From positions 4,498,501 through 4,562,500 of the forward strand of contig JAWUZG010000970.1 of NCBI GenBank assembly GCA_036785705.1: a DNA stretch of 64,000 bases, written 5' to 3'. Origin of the DNA: Acanthornis magna (Eukaryota; Chordata; Aves; Passeriformes; Acanthizidae). The notes beneath the pieces are model-generated. The model made no database searches and was not told where the DNA came from. It worked only from the letters and a program-made list of their open reading frames with translations. Shown piece by piece: positions 13,978-25,020 of the stretch. The stretch's first letter is position 1. Every line of letters begins with the position of its first letter. Made by a program: the position numbers and the translations under genes.

Positions 13978-14470
13978 CACTATGCCATCTTAACACCCTC
14001 TGATACTTCAAAGTCAGGCTTTGATTGTGAATCTCTACTGTGTATTGCCAGCTCCACTCTGAAATAAAACCATGGACTGCAGGCAATTTCTGTATCAAAT
14101 TATGGGTACAACAAGGGTGAGATAAAAGAATCACAAACCTGTACCTAGAATTGTCAAACTCAAAGACACTTGAAGACATTGGATATTCAACTTCTACTAA
14201 AACAAAATCAAAATTTTAGTCATCAAACAAAAACACACTAAAGCACCTGGGCTTCAAGCCTGTGTTGACTAAAGAGAAAACTTTGAAAACTTGGTCAGAT
14301 ATAACCAATGAAACAAGCATGACTAAATCTGCAGACGCGCTGAAATAGTAGCACTGAAAGATGTGAACTGCCCTGTTAACTAATAGAACAAGCACTTCAC
14401 AGGAGCTTATCAGTACTACTGTAATTTATGCATCAACTATTAGCTTACACCTTGGGATGGCTCTTGTTAC
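13978..14470. other. Decayed DNA downstream of gag-like relic
   Basis: Continuation of the gag-like frame is interrupted by several stops. It may be further retroelement interior, but no pol motif is readable. AT-rich, with no other feature seen. Confidence 0.35.
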
Positions 14471-14560
14471 TGTCATCTTTGGTTGACTGTATAAAGGAGA
14501 GAGGAGCAAGAGAGGCTTCTGACTGCCCTTGAGAAGAGAAGAAAATTGGCTAGCCTGGCC
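14471..14560 (+). promoter_or_regulatory. Possible LTR-like TATA segment
   Basis: GACTGTATAAAGGAGAGAG contains a good TATA box at about 14490, followed by a purine-rich GAGAGGAGCAAGAGAGG leader. The layout is reminiscent of the U3/R junction of a retroelement LTR and lies about 500 bp downstream of the gag-like relic in the same orientation. No LTR boundaries or second LTR copy were found, so a chance TATA box is a real alternative. Confidence 0.25.
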
Positions 14561-17500
14561 AAATTAGGAACTTACTTGCTTCTCCTGACAGCTCGAGTCC
14601 TTGGCACTCAGCCACAGGGCTCACTTAATGGCACAAGAACAAAGACCCCAATGGGACCAAGCAAGAGGGTGCTGCTTTTGGAAGTGGAGCACCTGATTCT
14701 GTTTAAGGGCCCAAAAACCAGTGAGCTTCTCTGTAGGTTGTACCAGCCAATACCAACACAATGTGAAAGAGCAAGACAAGATAAACACACACTGTGTAAC
14801 ACGTTAAAATGCAGTGGCTCACTTTCCTGCACACAATTAGATATAAGCCTGAAGTGAAAACACTTTTATAGCTTGCTCACAGGAACAGACAACCATCTAT
14901 GGCGGGGAGGGCCATACGGTCTTTGCTCACTAGCAAATCACCCCATCTTGCTGAACAGCTCAAAGTACATTACTGAGTAGAGGGAGAACATTTGGGGATA
15001 TCTAACTTGCAGAAAACGTGGGAAGATCCCCTGACGTAAGTGTAATGGGTCATCTCTGCCTGTCAGACTTGAAAGGGACACTGCTCTGTATCCCACTGAA
15101 TGCCAAAGCCAGGTGCCATCAACTAGTTCAGAAGCTGCTTAGACAGTTGGCAGGAAGAGCAATGGCTCAGAATCAGTTTCGAGTCCTAGGAAATCTTGTT
15201 ACTTACCAGACAAATGAGAAAGGAGCTGCAACACTGCTGGCCCAATTGTATCCATTGTTCCTGTCACAGTGTACCTTTTGGAACAGCATCAGAGAGCATA
15301 GAGTATGTTACTGCTTATACCAGCCAGTACCTAGAAATAAGCTTTTTTTCTGCCTCGCTTCTATAACTATGCATCTATAAAATACTCCTGTGTTGCCTTA
15401 ATTATGCCCCAATCTGCTATTCAAGCCTTGTTAGCTAAAACCTCCAAGAATAAAATAGAGGAGATGACTTGCTCTTTTTCCTCTATTTTCACTAGCACAG
15501 TCTGCCAGTAAAGTGAAAGCAGGGAAAACACATGTTTTCCTAGAAATATTAATTTTTAACTGCAAGTATATTTTTAATTATTTTTAGTCATCTATTCAAA
15601 CATTTTAAAACCTCTTGTCTTTTATGTGCTTGGAGATTGGGGAGGCATAATTCTCAGTAACAATTATTACTTTCCACTGGAAATGTAGACAAAATTACTC
15701 TGAGAAGCTGTACTGAGTAAAATGTGCAAATGCTCGTTTTATTTATGTCACAGTAAACACCGCAGCATTCCTAGTGCACCTAAATATAAATGGAACCCTA
15801 TATTAGAGTTCCACAAATTCCTTTCCTATTTGTTATTTTACATACGATCAACAAAGTTTTCTGACTGAAAACTCCGTGCACCACTGTACTGCTAACATTG
15901 ACTACAATTAATTAACGGGCAATTGTTGTCAGTAACAGTGATATTATGTATATTTTTGCATAGTATCTGCAAAGAAGAGGTAACAGGATAAGACCAAAGG
16001 TTTTTAATGGATTTTTCATGGATTTTTCATACATGACTGTAACTAAGTTTTGTCAATAGATATATTAAAATGTAAGTCTTGTTTAACACAACTTGCACCC
16101 TCTGTCCTACTATTGGGGGGACAGAAATGGTCCTTCACTGACTCGCCCTGCTGGCTGCTGGTACAACAGGGTCATGAGCAATTCAGCCTAAGTAAACGGG
16201 GAAGACTGACATATCTATTTATTTACAAAGGATATCTTCCTTCCTCTGGTCTGTCTTCCTCCCTTCTTCACCCCCGCAGTCTAACCCTGCCCTGTCTGGT
16301 ACGTGGGTATGGTATTTGTCTTCCAAACATAACAAATAGAAGTTAACATTCACCAACTGTGACTTATCTGACAGCTCAGCACTCTGTTTCAAGTCGTTCA
16401 CTGTTGCAACTTGATTTCCACAAAGCCCTGCATCATACAGTGGCACCCTTCCAGGTCATAGGCAGCTCCATCACTTTGAAATGGTTTTTTTAAGTTTGCT
16501 GAGCTTTTCCTCCTTCTCTTAAGATGTTTCATGTATTAATGGAAGATCATGTCAAATGGTATTATTGCGGGGAACAACAATTCATTGTTCAGAAAAACTG
16601 TCTCTCCATTTTCAGTGTGAATTTTTACTGCTCCATTTGGCAATAGGAATTCACTCCGCTCCTCTCTGTGAGGATGTTGCTCTCCTAGTATTCTTCCCTG
16701 GACTACAATAAAAATCCTCCTATATGGCTCAGGTGTCAATTACTCCAGTCCAGAGGTAACATCCTCTCCCTCTCTCTAACCAGACTTGTTTCAGACATAG
16801 TAGGGCATGGATCCAGACTCCTGCTATGATCAATTACTTCCTGACCTCAGCTGCATCATAGGAACTCTTCTTTCTTATTGTTTAAAGGGCCAATATGTTT
16901 TATAGGTTTTTCCTTCCCCCTTTTAGACCTTGAAATAGATCAAGGACTACTTAAGAGTCACAATGTCACAAGAGTCACAATCCACAGCAATGACAACAAC
17001 AAAAATTAATGAAGAAGCAATTTTATGTTCCAATACATGGATTTTCCATTATGGGAAAATTTGTCTGCAAGTGTTTCTCTAGTAACAGCTTATTTTGTCA
17101 AATACCCACTGGTATTTGTAACTATTTCAGGAAGAATAAAAACTTGTTAATCCCTTGGTATAACATTTGAGTCATCACGAGCCAAACTCCATACTCTGGA
17201 TGTTTTTGAGATCTACATGGCTATGGTCAGTTTCTTTCTTCGTTACTTGCTCACACATCCAATCTTCCTGCCCCATTACCTCACACCAAAACAATGCCAG
17301 AACCTGCAACTTGCAGGTGCACCCCCAGATGCCTATATCTGAAACCAAGAGTATCACATCGAATCCAGCTGTGAGGCTGGATTAGTGAGCTACAGCCTTT
17401 TCTTGCTTTTAACACCTCTACACCACTCCAGAAATGCAAATCAACCTGAGAAACTTTTTATGTACCCACTTTGCTCCAACACCTCAATGACTCTGCTATC

Positions 17501-19554
17501 TGCTACACTGCAGGTTACAACTGGCATATGCAGAACCAGTTCTATACCACAACCCTCTCATGGTCTTCAGAGGATGCAGTGAACCAGGGGAAGGAACCAA
17601 AGGACGGATCATCATGAAACTACTCTCAGGAACATCCTCTAACAAAAACCTCCTATAGTTAGAGCTGCTCTTTGGAAATTGAGTCTTAAAAGAAGGAGTT
17701 TCCCTTGGATTGTGAGACACCACAGAAATGTAGAACAAAGTCCTAGCTCCCTTCTCTGGTCATCTCCAAATCAAGATAAATAACTTCCTAATAGTATACT
17801 GCTGTGTTCTGTGCTATTTTGTTGTTATTTTATGGCTATTTTCAGTGCTATGGTGCAATGTTGATGAAGACTGGACAGCCTGAATACGGAGCAGGCACCT
17901 GTTGGTTATTTCTGTGTTTGTGCCCTACCTAACAATGGGGAGAGAAGGTTTTCTCTGTTGAAGTGGAATATGTCCCCAGCACTGCTGCACACACTTTTCG
18001 CATGGAGCTCTGCCTTATTAGGTTGCAGTCAAAAAGACTGTTGTCCTTGTGTAACACAAAACTCCTTTCCTGTTGCTGAGGGACCTGTCCTTGATGAGAG
18101 AAGCAAAGCTAGGGATCTGGTCCTGTCCATAACTTAGTTTCACCAATACCTCAGTCAAAACATGACATCCTCTCTAATAGAGTGATATACTCGGTGTTAC
18201 TCAGACACAAGGAAAAGACCAACCAGCCCTGACTCACTTTCTTCCTTGGTCCTTGCTTAGAGAGAGGAGGACTGAACAAAATCTCAGTGAGGAGCTAAGG
18301 ATGTGATCTATGGTGATTAATTCTCTCCCACAAGTACAAGTCACTGAGGGTGGTGCCTCACCATATTTACAAAACTCTTCCGTCTCTCTCTAGGGCAGGA
18401 AATCCGCACCCATCTCCTGAAGAAACAGGGCACCCCCTGCTGACCCTGCACCTAGGAGACAGGAGGCTTGGCATGGCCTCAAACCTGACTGAAAATCACC
18501 CAATCATATCAATGTAGCTCCAATGCATAGTCTTAATTTTGTTCTTTTATGGATATATTTCTTTTCAGTTTTCAAACAAAGATGCTTCTCACAGCTCAAG
18601 CCTTTCACCAGGTAGAAAGAAATTGCTCTTTTCCATACTCTTGGCATCTTTGGGGAAACTGCCCAAAGTAACCAGTGTTGCAGCAGAGAAAAGCTGACTT
18701 TTACACACTGTTGGTATGCCTTTCCACTCCTGTTATTGCTGAAAAATTGATCCAGATATTCTTCATAATGAACAGAATAAAAATAGTGATTAGTATGAAG
18801 ACAGAAAAAAAAGTGCTTATTCCTTCTCTGTGAGGAAGTAATTTAGGAGTTTTCCTGACTCAGGATTCAAAATATACCTAATTTCTGTATGCCATTATAT
18901 CATTTTTCCATGTGGGATGTTGCTGGAGCAGAGAATAACTATTGTTCAGATCTAATCTAGCCATGCCATCAACTCCAACACATGCACATCTCCTCTCATC
19001 AATTAAAAGAATTTTTTGAAGAAGTATACAGCAAGGACATAATGCATCGGTATTTATGCAGGATATAGGAAAAGAGGAGGGCTTGCCTCTGCCTTGAACT
19101 TGGTTTGCAACAATTGCAGCAATTTAGCTTGACAATCAATGTGCTTGTAAAATCATAAATACTTCACAAATGCCAGGTCTCCAATAAATTTTGGAAATCA
19201 AGATGCATATTTTAATATTAACATTTTCAACTTTGTACCTGACATGCTGAAGTTACCAGAAGAATTCTAAATTCTTCTTGTATTCAATTTACTCCACATT
19301 TCTCGTAACAGAACCTTAAAGAACTGTCTTAGCAACAAGCAGAATAGGTGAAGGACAATTACAGCCCATAGGAAAAATGTGCATATGAAAAAATGTAATA
19401 AATCTAATCAAATCTGGACAACTTTGATTATGATGTATCTATCACATTCTCTCTTTTAATACAGTACAATGTAATTCATTTAAATTCACTGTATATGGCT
19501 AAAATTGAAGGGAAACACATTTGCTTCTATTTCGTTTATGATCTTTGGAGGAAG
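14561..19554. other. Gene-free unannotated DNA
   Basis: 5 kb with open frames up to 120 codons (15018-15380, plus) that match no family I know. Block 15560-16080 is AT-rich and repeat-free, with TACAATTAATTAACGGGCAA at about 15902, the kind of text found in conserved noncoding elements. Short tandem duplications are present: 11-nt units (ATGGATTTTTC) at 16008-16030 and a repeated AGAGTCACAAT at about 16952-16979. Confidence 0.5.
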
Positions 19555-21338
19555 GGACAAGCAACTTCAGAGGACGACAAGGATGTTTTGACATTAAGCG
19601 GCGAGAAAATTAGAAGGGTTAGAGCCCACCTAGCACTTAGCTAGAAAGACAAGAACTTAGAAAGACAAGAAAAATGTTTCTACAATTACATCAGCAACAC
19701 AAGGAGTGCTAAGAACAATCTCCATCCTTTACTGGATGCAGGGGGAAGCAGTGACAAAACACAAGGAAAAAGCTGAGGTACTTAATGTCTTCTTTGCCTC
19801 AGCAAGACCAGCTGTTCCCAGACCCCTGAGCAGGAAGATGGAGAAGTGGAGCAGAATGAAGCCCATAACCTAGGATGAAACAGTCAGTGACTTGCTATAG
19901 CATTTAGACATACACAAGTCTATGGTTGGGATCCATCCAAGTGTACCAAGCAAATTGTCAAAAGTGTTCACTGAGATGCATTCCATCATTTATCAGCAGT
20001 CCGGACTAACTGGGGAGGTCCCAGCTGACTGGAAGTTAGCAGATGTGATGCCCATCTACAAGAAAGGCAAGAAGGAGGATTCAGAGATCTTCAGGCCTGT
20101 CAGCGTAACCTCAATGTCAGGGTAGGTTATGGAACAGATTGTCTTGAGTACCATCACACAGCACTTGCAGGACAACCAGGAGGTCAGGCCCATTTAGCAC
20201 AGGTTTATGAAAGGTAGGTCCTGCTTGACTATCCTGGTCTTCTATGGCAAGGTGACCCACCTAGCAGATGAGGGAAGTGCTGTGGATGCTGTCTACCTAG
20301 ATTTTAGCTAAGCCTTTGACCCTCTTTCCCACAGCATTCTCTTGGAGAAATTGACTGTTCATGGCTTGGATGGTCATCCATTGCTCTATTCACCAGACAG
20401 TGGTGGTGAATGAAGTTACATCCAGCTGGTGCTTGGTCCCCAGCGGTGTCCCCAGAGCTCAGTATTGGGGCCAGTCTTGTGTAATAAGTGTTATCACTGT
20501 ATAATCAGTTGTATCAATGAGTGGAGAGAGGATGCCCTCAGTTAGTAGATAATGCCCATCTGGGTGGGAGTGTCGACCTGCTGGAAGGTAGGAAGGCTTC
20601 ACAGAGGGATCTGACAGGCTGGATCAATGGGCTGAAGCCAAGTGTATAAGGTTCAACAAGGTGAAGATCCGGGTCCAGCACCTGTGCTGCAACCAGCTCA
20701 TGTAGAGCTACAGGCTAGGTGCAGAGTGACTGGAAAGCTTCCCAGGGAAAAATGACCTGGGGGTGGTGATTAACAGCAGCTGAACATGAGCCAGTGTGTG
20801 CCCAGATGGCCAAGAAGACCAATGGCATCCTGGCTTGTATCAAAAATAGTGTGGCCATCAGTACCAGAGAAGGGATTGTCCCTCTGTAATTGGCACTGTG
20901 AGGCTGCACCTTGAATGCTGTGTCCAGTTTTGGGCCCTGCACTCCAAGAAGTATCTGAGGGAGCTGAGATGGTTTAGCCTGGACAAAAGATAGTTCAGGG
21001 GAGTTCTTTTCACTTTCTGCAACTACCTGAAGGGAGCAAGGTGGGGGTCATTCTCCCAAGTAATAAGTATCCTTGTTAGGACAAGAGGAAAAGGGCTCAA
21101 GTTGCACCAGGGAGAGGTTAGAATAAATATTTGGAAAAATTTCTTCTCTGAAAGGGTTATCAAGCAGTGTAAAAGGCTGCCCAGAGAAGGGGTTGAGTCA
21201 CCATCCTTGGAGGGATTTAAAAGACATGCGGATGTGGTACTTAAGGACAGGGCTTAGTGGTGGACTTGGCAGTGTCAGATTTGCAGTTGGACTCAATGAT
21301 CTCAGAGTCCTTTTCCAGCCTAAATGATTCTATGATCC
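19555..21338 (+). mobile_element. CR1 LINE, 5'-truncated, inactive
   Basis: The longest transposon in the window: about 1.8 kb of CR1 ORF2 reverse transcriptase plus 3' UTR. Reading in order with frame changes, it has a segment like FYNYISNTRSAKNNLHPLLDA (near 19680), EVLNVFFASA (near 19775), the open frame 19922-20125 with LTGEVPADWKLADVMPIYKK and FRPVSVTSMSG, then a YLDFS-stop-AFD block (near 20300) corresponding to the family's YLDFSKAFD, an AVYLDF motif, and VLGPVL (near 20465). The catalytic F-A-D-D expected after this reads L-V-D-N (near 20548), so the second metal-binding Asp is gone. The untranslated end runs through CR1 text such as GGGATTGTCCCTCTGTAAT and finishes AATGATTCTATGATCC near 21338. 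Endonuclease and ORF1 are absent. Multiple stops and frameshifts show it is dead. The 5' edge is uncertain by about 80 bases. Confidence 0.93.
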
Positions 21339-22294
21339 CATTATTTAGGGGAAGACAATCACAAGACTTATACCTTCTTTTGTTGTATTCAGCACAACTT
21401 ACAAAGGCATTTAAAGCTGCCATTCTATTTCACAAGTAACATTTTTCCCCTTGCCACATAAAAACTAGAAATAAGACAAAAGATTTTAATATCAAACACA
21501 GTTTGATAATTTCTTGTTGCTAATATTTCTATTATTATTTGAGAACTGAAAGTTTTAAAGTAGTAGAAGCTTCCAGTATTATTGTCATGGTTTTCAATTC
21601 AGGATAATTTTTATTAGGATTTTATGCAAAATTATAAAAAATACTTAGAGCAGAATAAATATCAAACAAAGTTAAGAAATTAAGAGCTGTTTGAACTATG
21701 AAATATGACAGATGGAAAAAAGACAGCCTCTTTCCTGATGATCAGTCAGACTGAGGGTTTGTCTGATCTTCCCTGCAAGACAATACCACATTCTCCAACT
21801 CAGAAAATCTTGCATCTGGTTCTCACATACTTTCTTCTGGGTGATGTGTTCTGTCTCAGTTCATAGGAGTACAATTCTCATGGTGGTTTGCACATCAAAA
21901 TTTGGAATTGATTAGCTGGTGTTGATTCACTGACCACTCTCAGTACTGAAAATGACATCAGAAGCTTACCAAGTATTAGGAGTGGACTTGAATGTCCAGA
22001 GTCGCATGCACCACAGAAAAAGGCAGCAAAATCTAGAGACATTAAACACCTCTAGGTAGTCACATTAACCCAATCCTCAGTGTAAGCATAATTTGTCAGA
22101 AAAACGCATCGAGATCAAATGAGTTCAAATAACCCCCGGCTGTGTACATCTCCCCTTAAGTTATTGTTGCCTGAGAGGAAGGAAGGGACATTTCTAGCTG
22201 GGAAGTCTTTAGAAAGCAATGCTACCTGGCCATCAGAACCAGAGGCAGGACGCACAGGCTTTGCACAACTTTGATAAATAGAGGCCATATGTCT
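21339..22294. other. Gene-free unannotated DNA
   Basis: No gene. The last 150 bases, on the minus strand, may continue the L2-like element that starts to the right, but the protein similarity fades after a stop at 22295-22297. Confidence 0.45.
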
Positions 22295-22465
22295 TCAATG
22301 AATGGAAGGTGGAGACAGTGCCTTGGCCCGCTCTTCAAAGCATTCCCCCTTTCTGACTAGAATTGCTTTGGTCTTGCCTGCATTCAACTTGAGCCAGCTG
22401 CTCTTCATCCAAGAGTTTATTTCCTGAAGGCATTCCAAAATCCTATGGCCAGTGTGAATATACTG
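22295..22465 (-). mobile_element. L2-like LINE reverse transcriptase fossil
   Basis: On the minus strand a 56-codon stop-free frame, bounded by TGA at both ends, reads QYIHTGH, then ILECLQEINSWM, then KSSWLKLNAGKTKAILV. This is the order found just after the catalytic Y-A-D-D of L2-clade non-LTR reverse transcriptases: T-Q-L-Y-I, a C-L-x-E-I-x-x-W-M helix, then L-K-L-N-x-x-K-T-E. CR1 elements in birds instead have a W-x-x-x-F-N-x-x-K-C-K pattern here, so the clade is L2-like rather than CR1. The DD pair itself is not preserved; the frame enters at a stop exactly where it would lie. There is no start codon and no functional capacity. It probably extends either way, but the remainder is unreadable. 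Confidence 0.75.
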
Positions 22466-22894
22466 TCAGATTAGACCATCTAATAGCCCTCTGTCCGCCC
22501 CTAAAAACCTCAGAATTGCTGAAGTATTAGCACCTACATGGCACAGCTGAGATTACAGCCCATTCAGATTACACAAAGGAAGGCAGACCTGGTCTGAAAT
22601 AGCTTCCAGATGAAATTAATACAGTAAAAGCAAAGGCCATGGGTATATAGGATTGCTACAGGGTTCTCCAGGAGCAGGGTAGGAACATCAGGTGTGTGTC
22701 ACCACCCCACTACTCTAGTAAAAAAAAAGTAACCCAAATTTACAGCTTCTGAGCCCTTAAAGTAACTCAGATATAGAACCCTTTTTGCCTTTTAGAAAGA
22801 CAGCGTTTTCCAGATTAATCCATTTAAACAAATTATTTGCACTGACAATAGACTGACATTCTGGTTTGTGCAAAACCTGCTTTTATGAAAATAT

Positions 22895-22939
22895 TAGTAT
22901 CTCTAAGTATCTAAGTATCTAAGCAAGTATCTCTAAATA
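22895..22939. repeat. Short tandem repeat, unit about TAAGTATC
   Basis: Units AGTATCTCTA, AGTATCTA, AGTATCTA, AGCAAGTATCTCTAA follow one another. The pattern is consistent with slippage. No function is implied. Confidence 0.8.
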
Positions 22940-24469
22940 TATTCATCCAGCAATATTCCTTTAATCAGATTATTTTTCTCTTCTTCTCTAAGAAGAAATT
23001 AATTTGGCCATCTCTTGAAAGACTCAGAAGGAGCAAGTGTGATCAGACAGTCTGATATCCTAGCCTATGCAACAGACATTAAAACCTTTTGTTGCAAATT
23101 TGTCTGTCAAACACAATAATCCTGCTCAAATCAGAGAATTTCTCCCATATCTTTGGCAAACTAGAAAAGTATTCTTGTGGTTGGTATTAGGTCACTGCAG
23201 ACAGAAAAAAATGTGGTAGTAACTAGCTCCAGTATTCTAATTCTCACACACTCACTGTACACAATAAATATCACATCCTACTTGAATTTTTCAGTCCATA
23301 TTTTCCTGTCTCATAGCATTAAATGTTATCCAGTCACCTAAAGCTTTAATGAATTAATGTTCCCAATGTGCACACATTACTATTAATCATTATCATGTGT
23401 GACTTGTCAATGTTACGTTTTAACTCATCAAAACCAAGAATGAGAGGACTGTTAATGTCAAGCTCATGTATCAAAATCGTTAAGCCTTTCTAATGAAGCC
23501 TGCTGCTACTACGTTTTTTCAGGGGAAATTCTTACTTTGGTCAGTATTTACCTATGGTAGCTGTTATACTCTGGCTAAGAGAAAAAGGTTCTTGACGTGG
23601 GAAATACAATGGAGGGTGGTAAAGAGACACTTAAAAGTCTTCCATGCATCAAGTCAAGTCCATTGATTGTCCATTGGTTTCATCTCACTTGGCATCCCCC
23701 CAACTGACATCCAAGTTGATCATCACAGTACCACAAATGTATGGACCCTTGCTAGCATCCTTTTCCGTATTTCAAGCCACAGGAGAACATAATATGGATC
23801 TATTCTTGTGGCTTTACTACTTAAACTGTGGTCCTGGGGCAGGCATGCAGACAGCTGAGCTGCAGAAAGCACTGTGTCTCCTCATGCCATCCCTTTGTTT
23901 TAGTCCTGTTTATTAACACAAGCCCCACATTTCAACAGAAAAAGATAATCTATTAGAAAATACTACCCTACTTTGGGATTTTTACTACTTGAAAATAGTA
24001 TGGTTACATGTGTGAAACCATCAAGCTTATTGAACTCTATGCATGCATAAAAACTGAACTAATCATCAATAATAGAAAACTGACAATTTTCACTCTTTGC
24101 CTTTTATTAAGATTTAGGTTTTCAAGCTTTTATTTCCTTTACAAGTGAGATATTATTCTCTTTTCAGAAGTTTCCTATTATCCCATGAGTCAAAAAATTA
24201 ACAGTTATAAAATTGGAAGAATGTCCAGTGTTTATCATTTCAGCAACCTTGCATACCACTCACCAAAATTTTAAGTCAGCGCCACAACAAACATAGTATA
24301 TGACCTTAGAGATCTCAATGATTTCTGCTAGTATATTTGCCATGGTGGGGAGATTGGGAGCAGAATCAGTTTATCTTTATGAATAAAGAACTTTCAAGAC
24401 TTTATAATTAGCCAGCGGACAAGACAACACAGAAGCACAGAATGCCTTCTATACCTCTACTTTTGGATT

Positions 24470-24485
24470 AAAAAAAAAAAAAAAA
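24470..24485 (+). repeat. A16 homopolymer
   Basis: Sixteen A in a row after TTTTGGATT. There is no clear processed-pseudogene body upstream; the preceding 300 bases do not read as a gene. Confidence 0.9.
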
Positions 24486-25007
24486 TGGAATTGCTTTCTA
24501 AAGAGATGTATTTCCCACATTACCCCAGCGAGCTGGAGGGCCAGTGTGACTTTTGTTATGTCTAGCAATGGCTTTTGGATGGCTTTCTGGCTCTCATTTA
24601 TTTCTTATGTATTTGACTTAGATCATGCTCACCATTTTGGATGAGAAAACAACCAGGTCCAGTCATTAACTTTATAGATCAAAATAAATAATTTGATGGT
24701 GCTTCAGTGATATTAGCCCTCCCCTTGCTGACACGGTGCTGAGGTCACTGTTGGGACAATAGATGAGCCTTCTTGACCAAAGCTAAGAACAAGAGAAAAG
24801 GAAGGAACTCCACAAAGCAGTAACTGTCATGGCTATTGGATACTGCTCAGGATCTTCAAGGGCTTTTTTATATAAAAAGAAATCGAGTAATAAACATAAT
24901 TATTTAAAGAAGGAACACAGATCAGGAACAAGAACACAATATCAGTGAACCCCCAAGAGTATAATTCTGTGCAAAGGTCATAAAGATCAGAAATAAATAC
25001 GCTTTTC

Positions 25008-25020
25008 TTTTTTTTTTTTT
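25008..25020 (+). repeat. T13 homopolymer
   Basis: Thirteen T following GCTTTTC. On the minus strand it encodes the poly-Lys run of a spurious frame (24833-25045). Confidence 0.9.

Noticed and set aside
14736..15330. Similar short text (ACCAGCCAATACC versus ACCAGCCAGTACC) as an LTR pair
   Set aside because: Similarity stops after about 17 bases on either side; not enough for terminal repeats.
15018..15380. 120-codon plus frame possibly continuing the gag-like element
   Set aside because: I looked for protease, reverse transcriptase or integrase motifs and found none.
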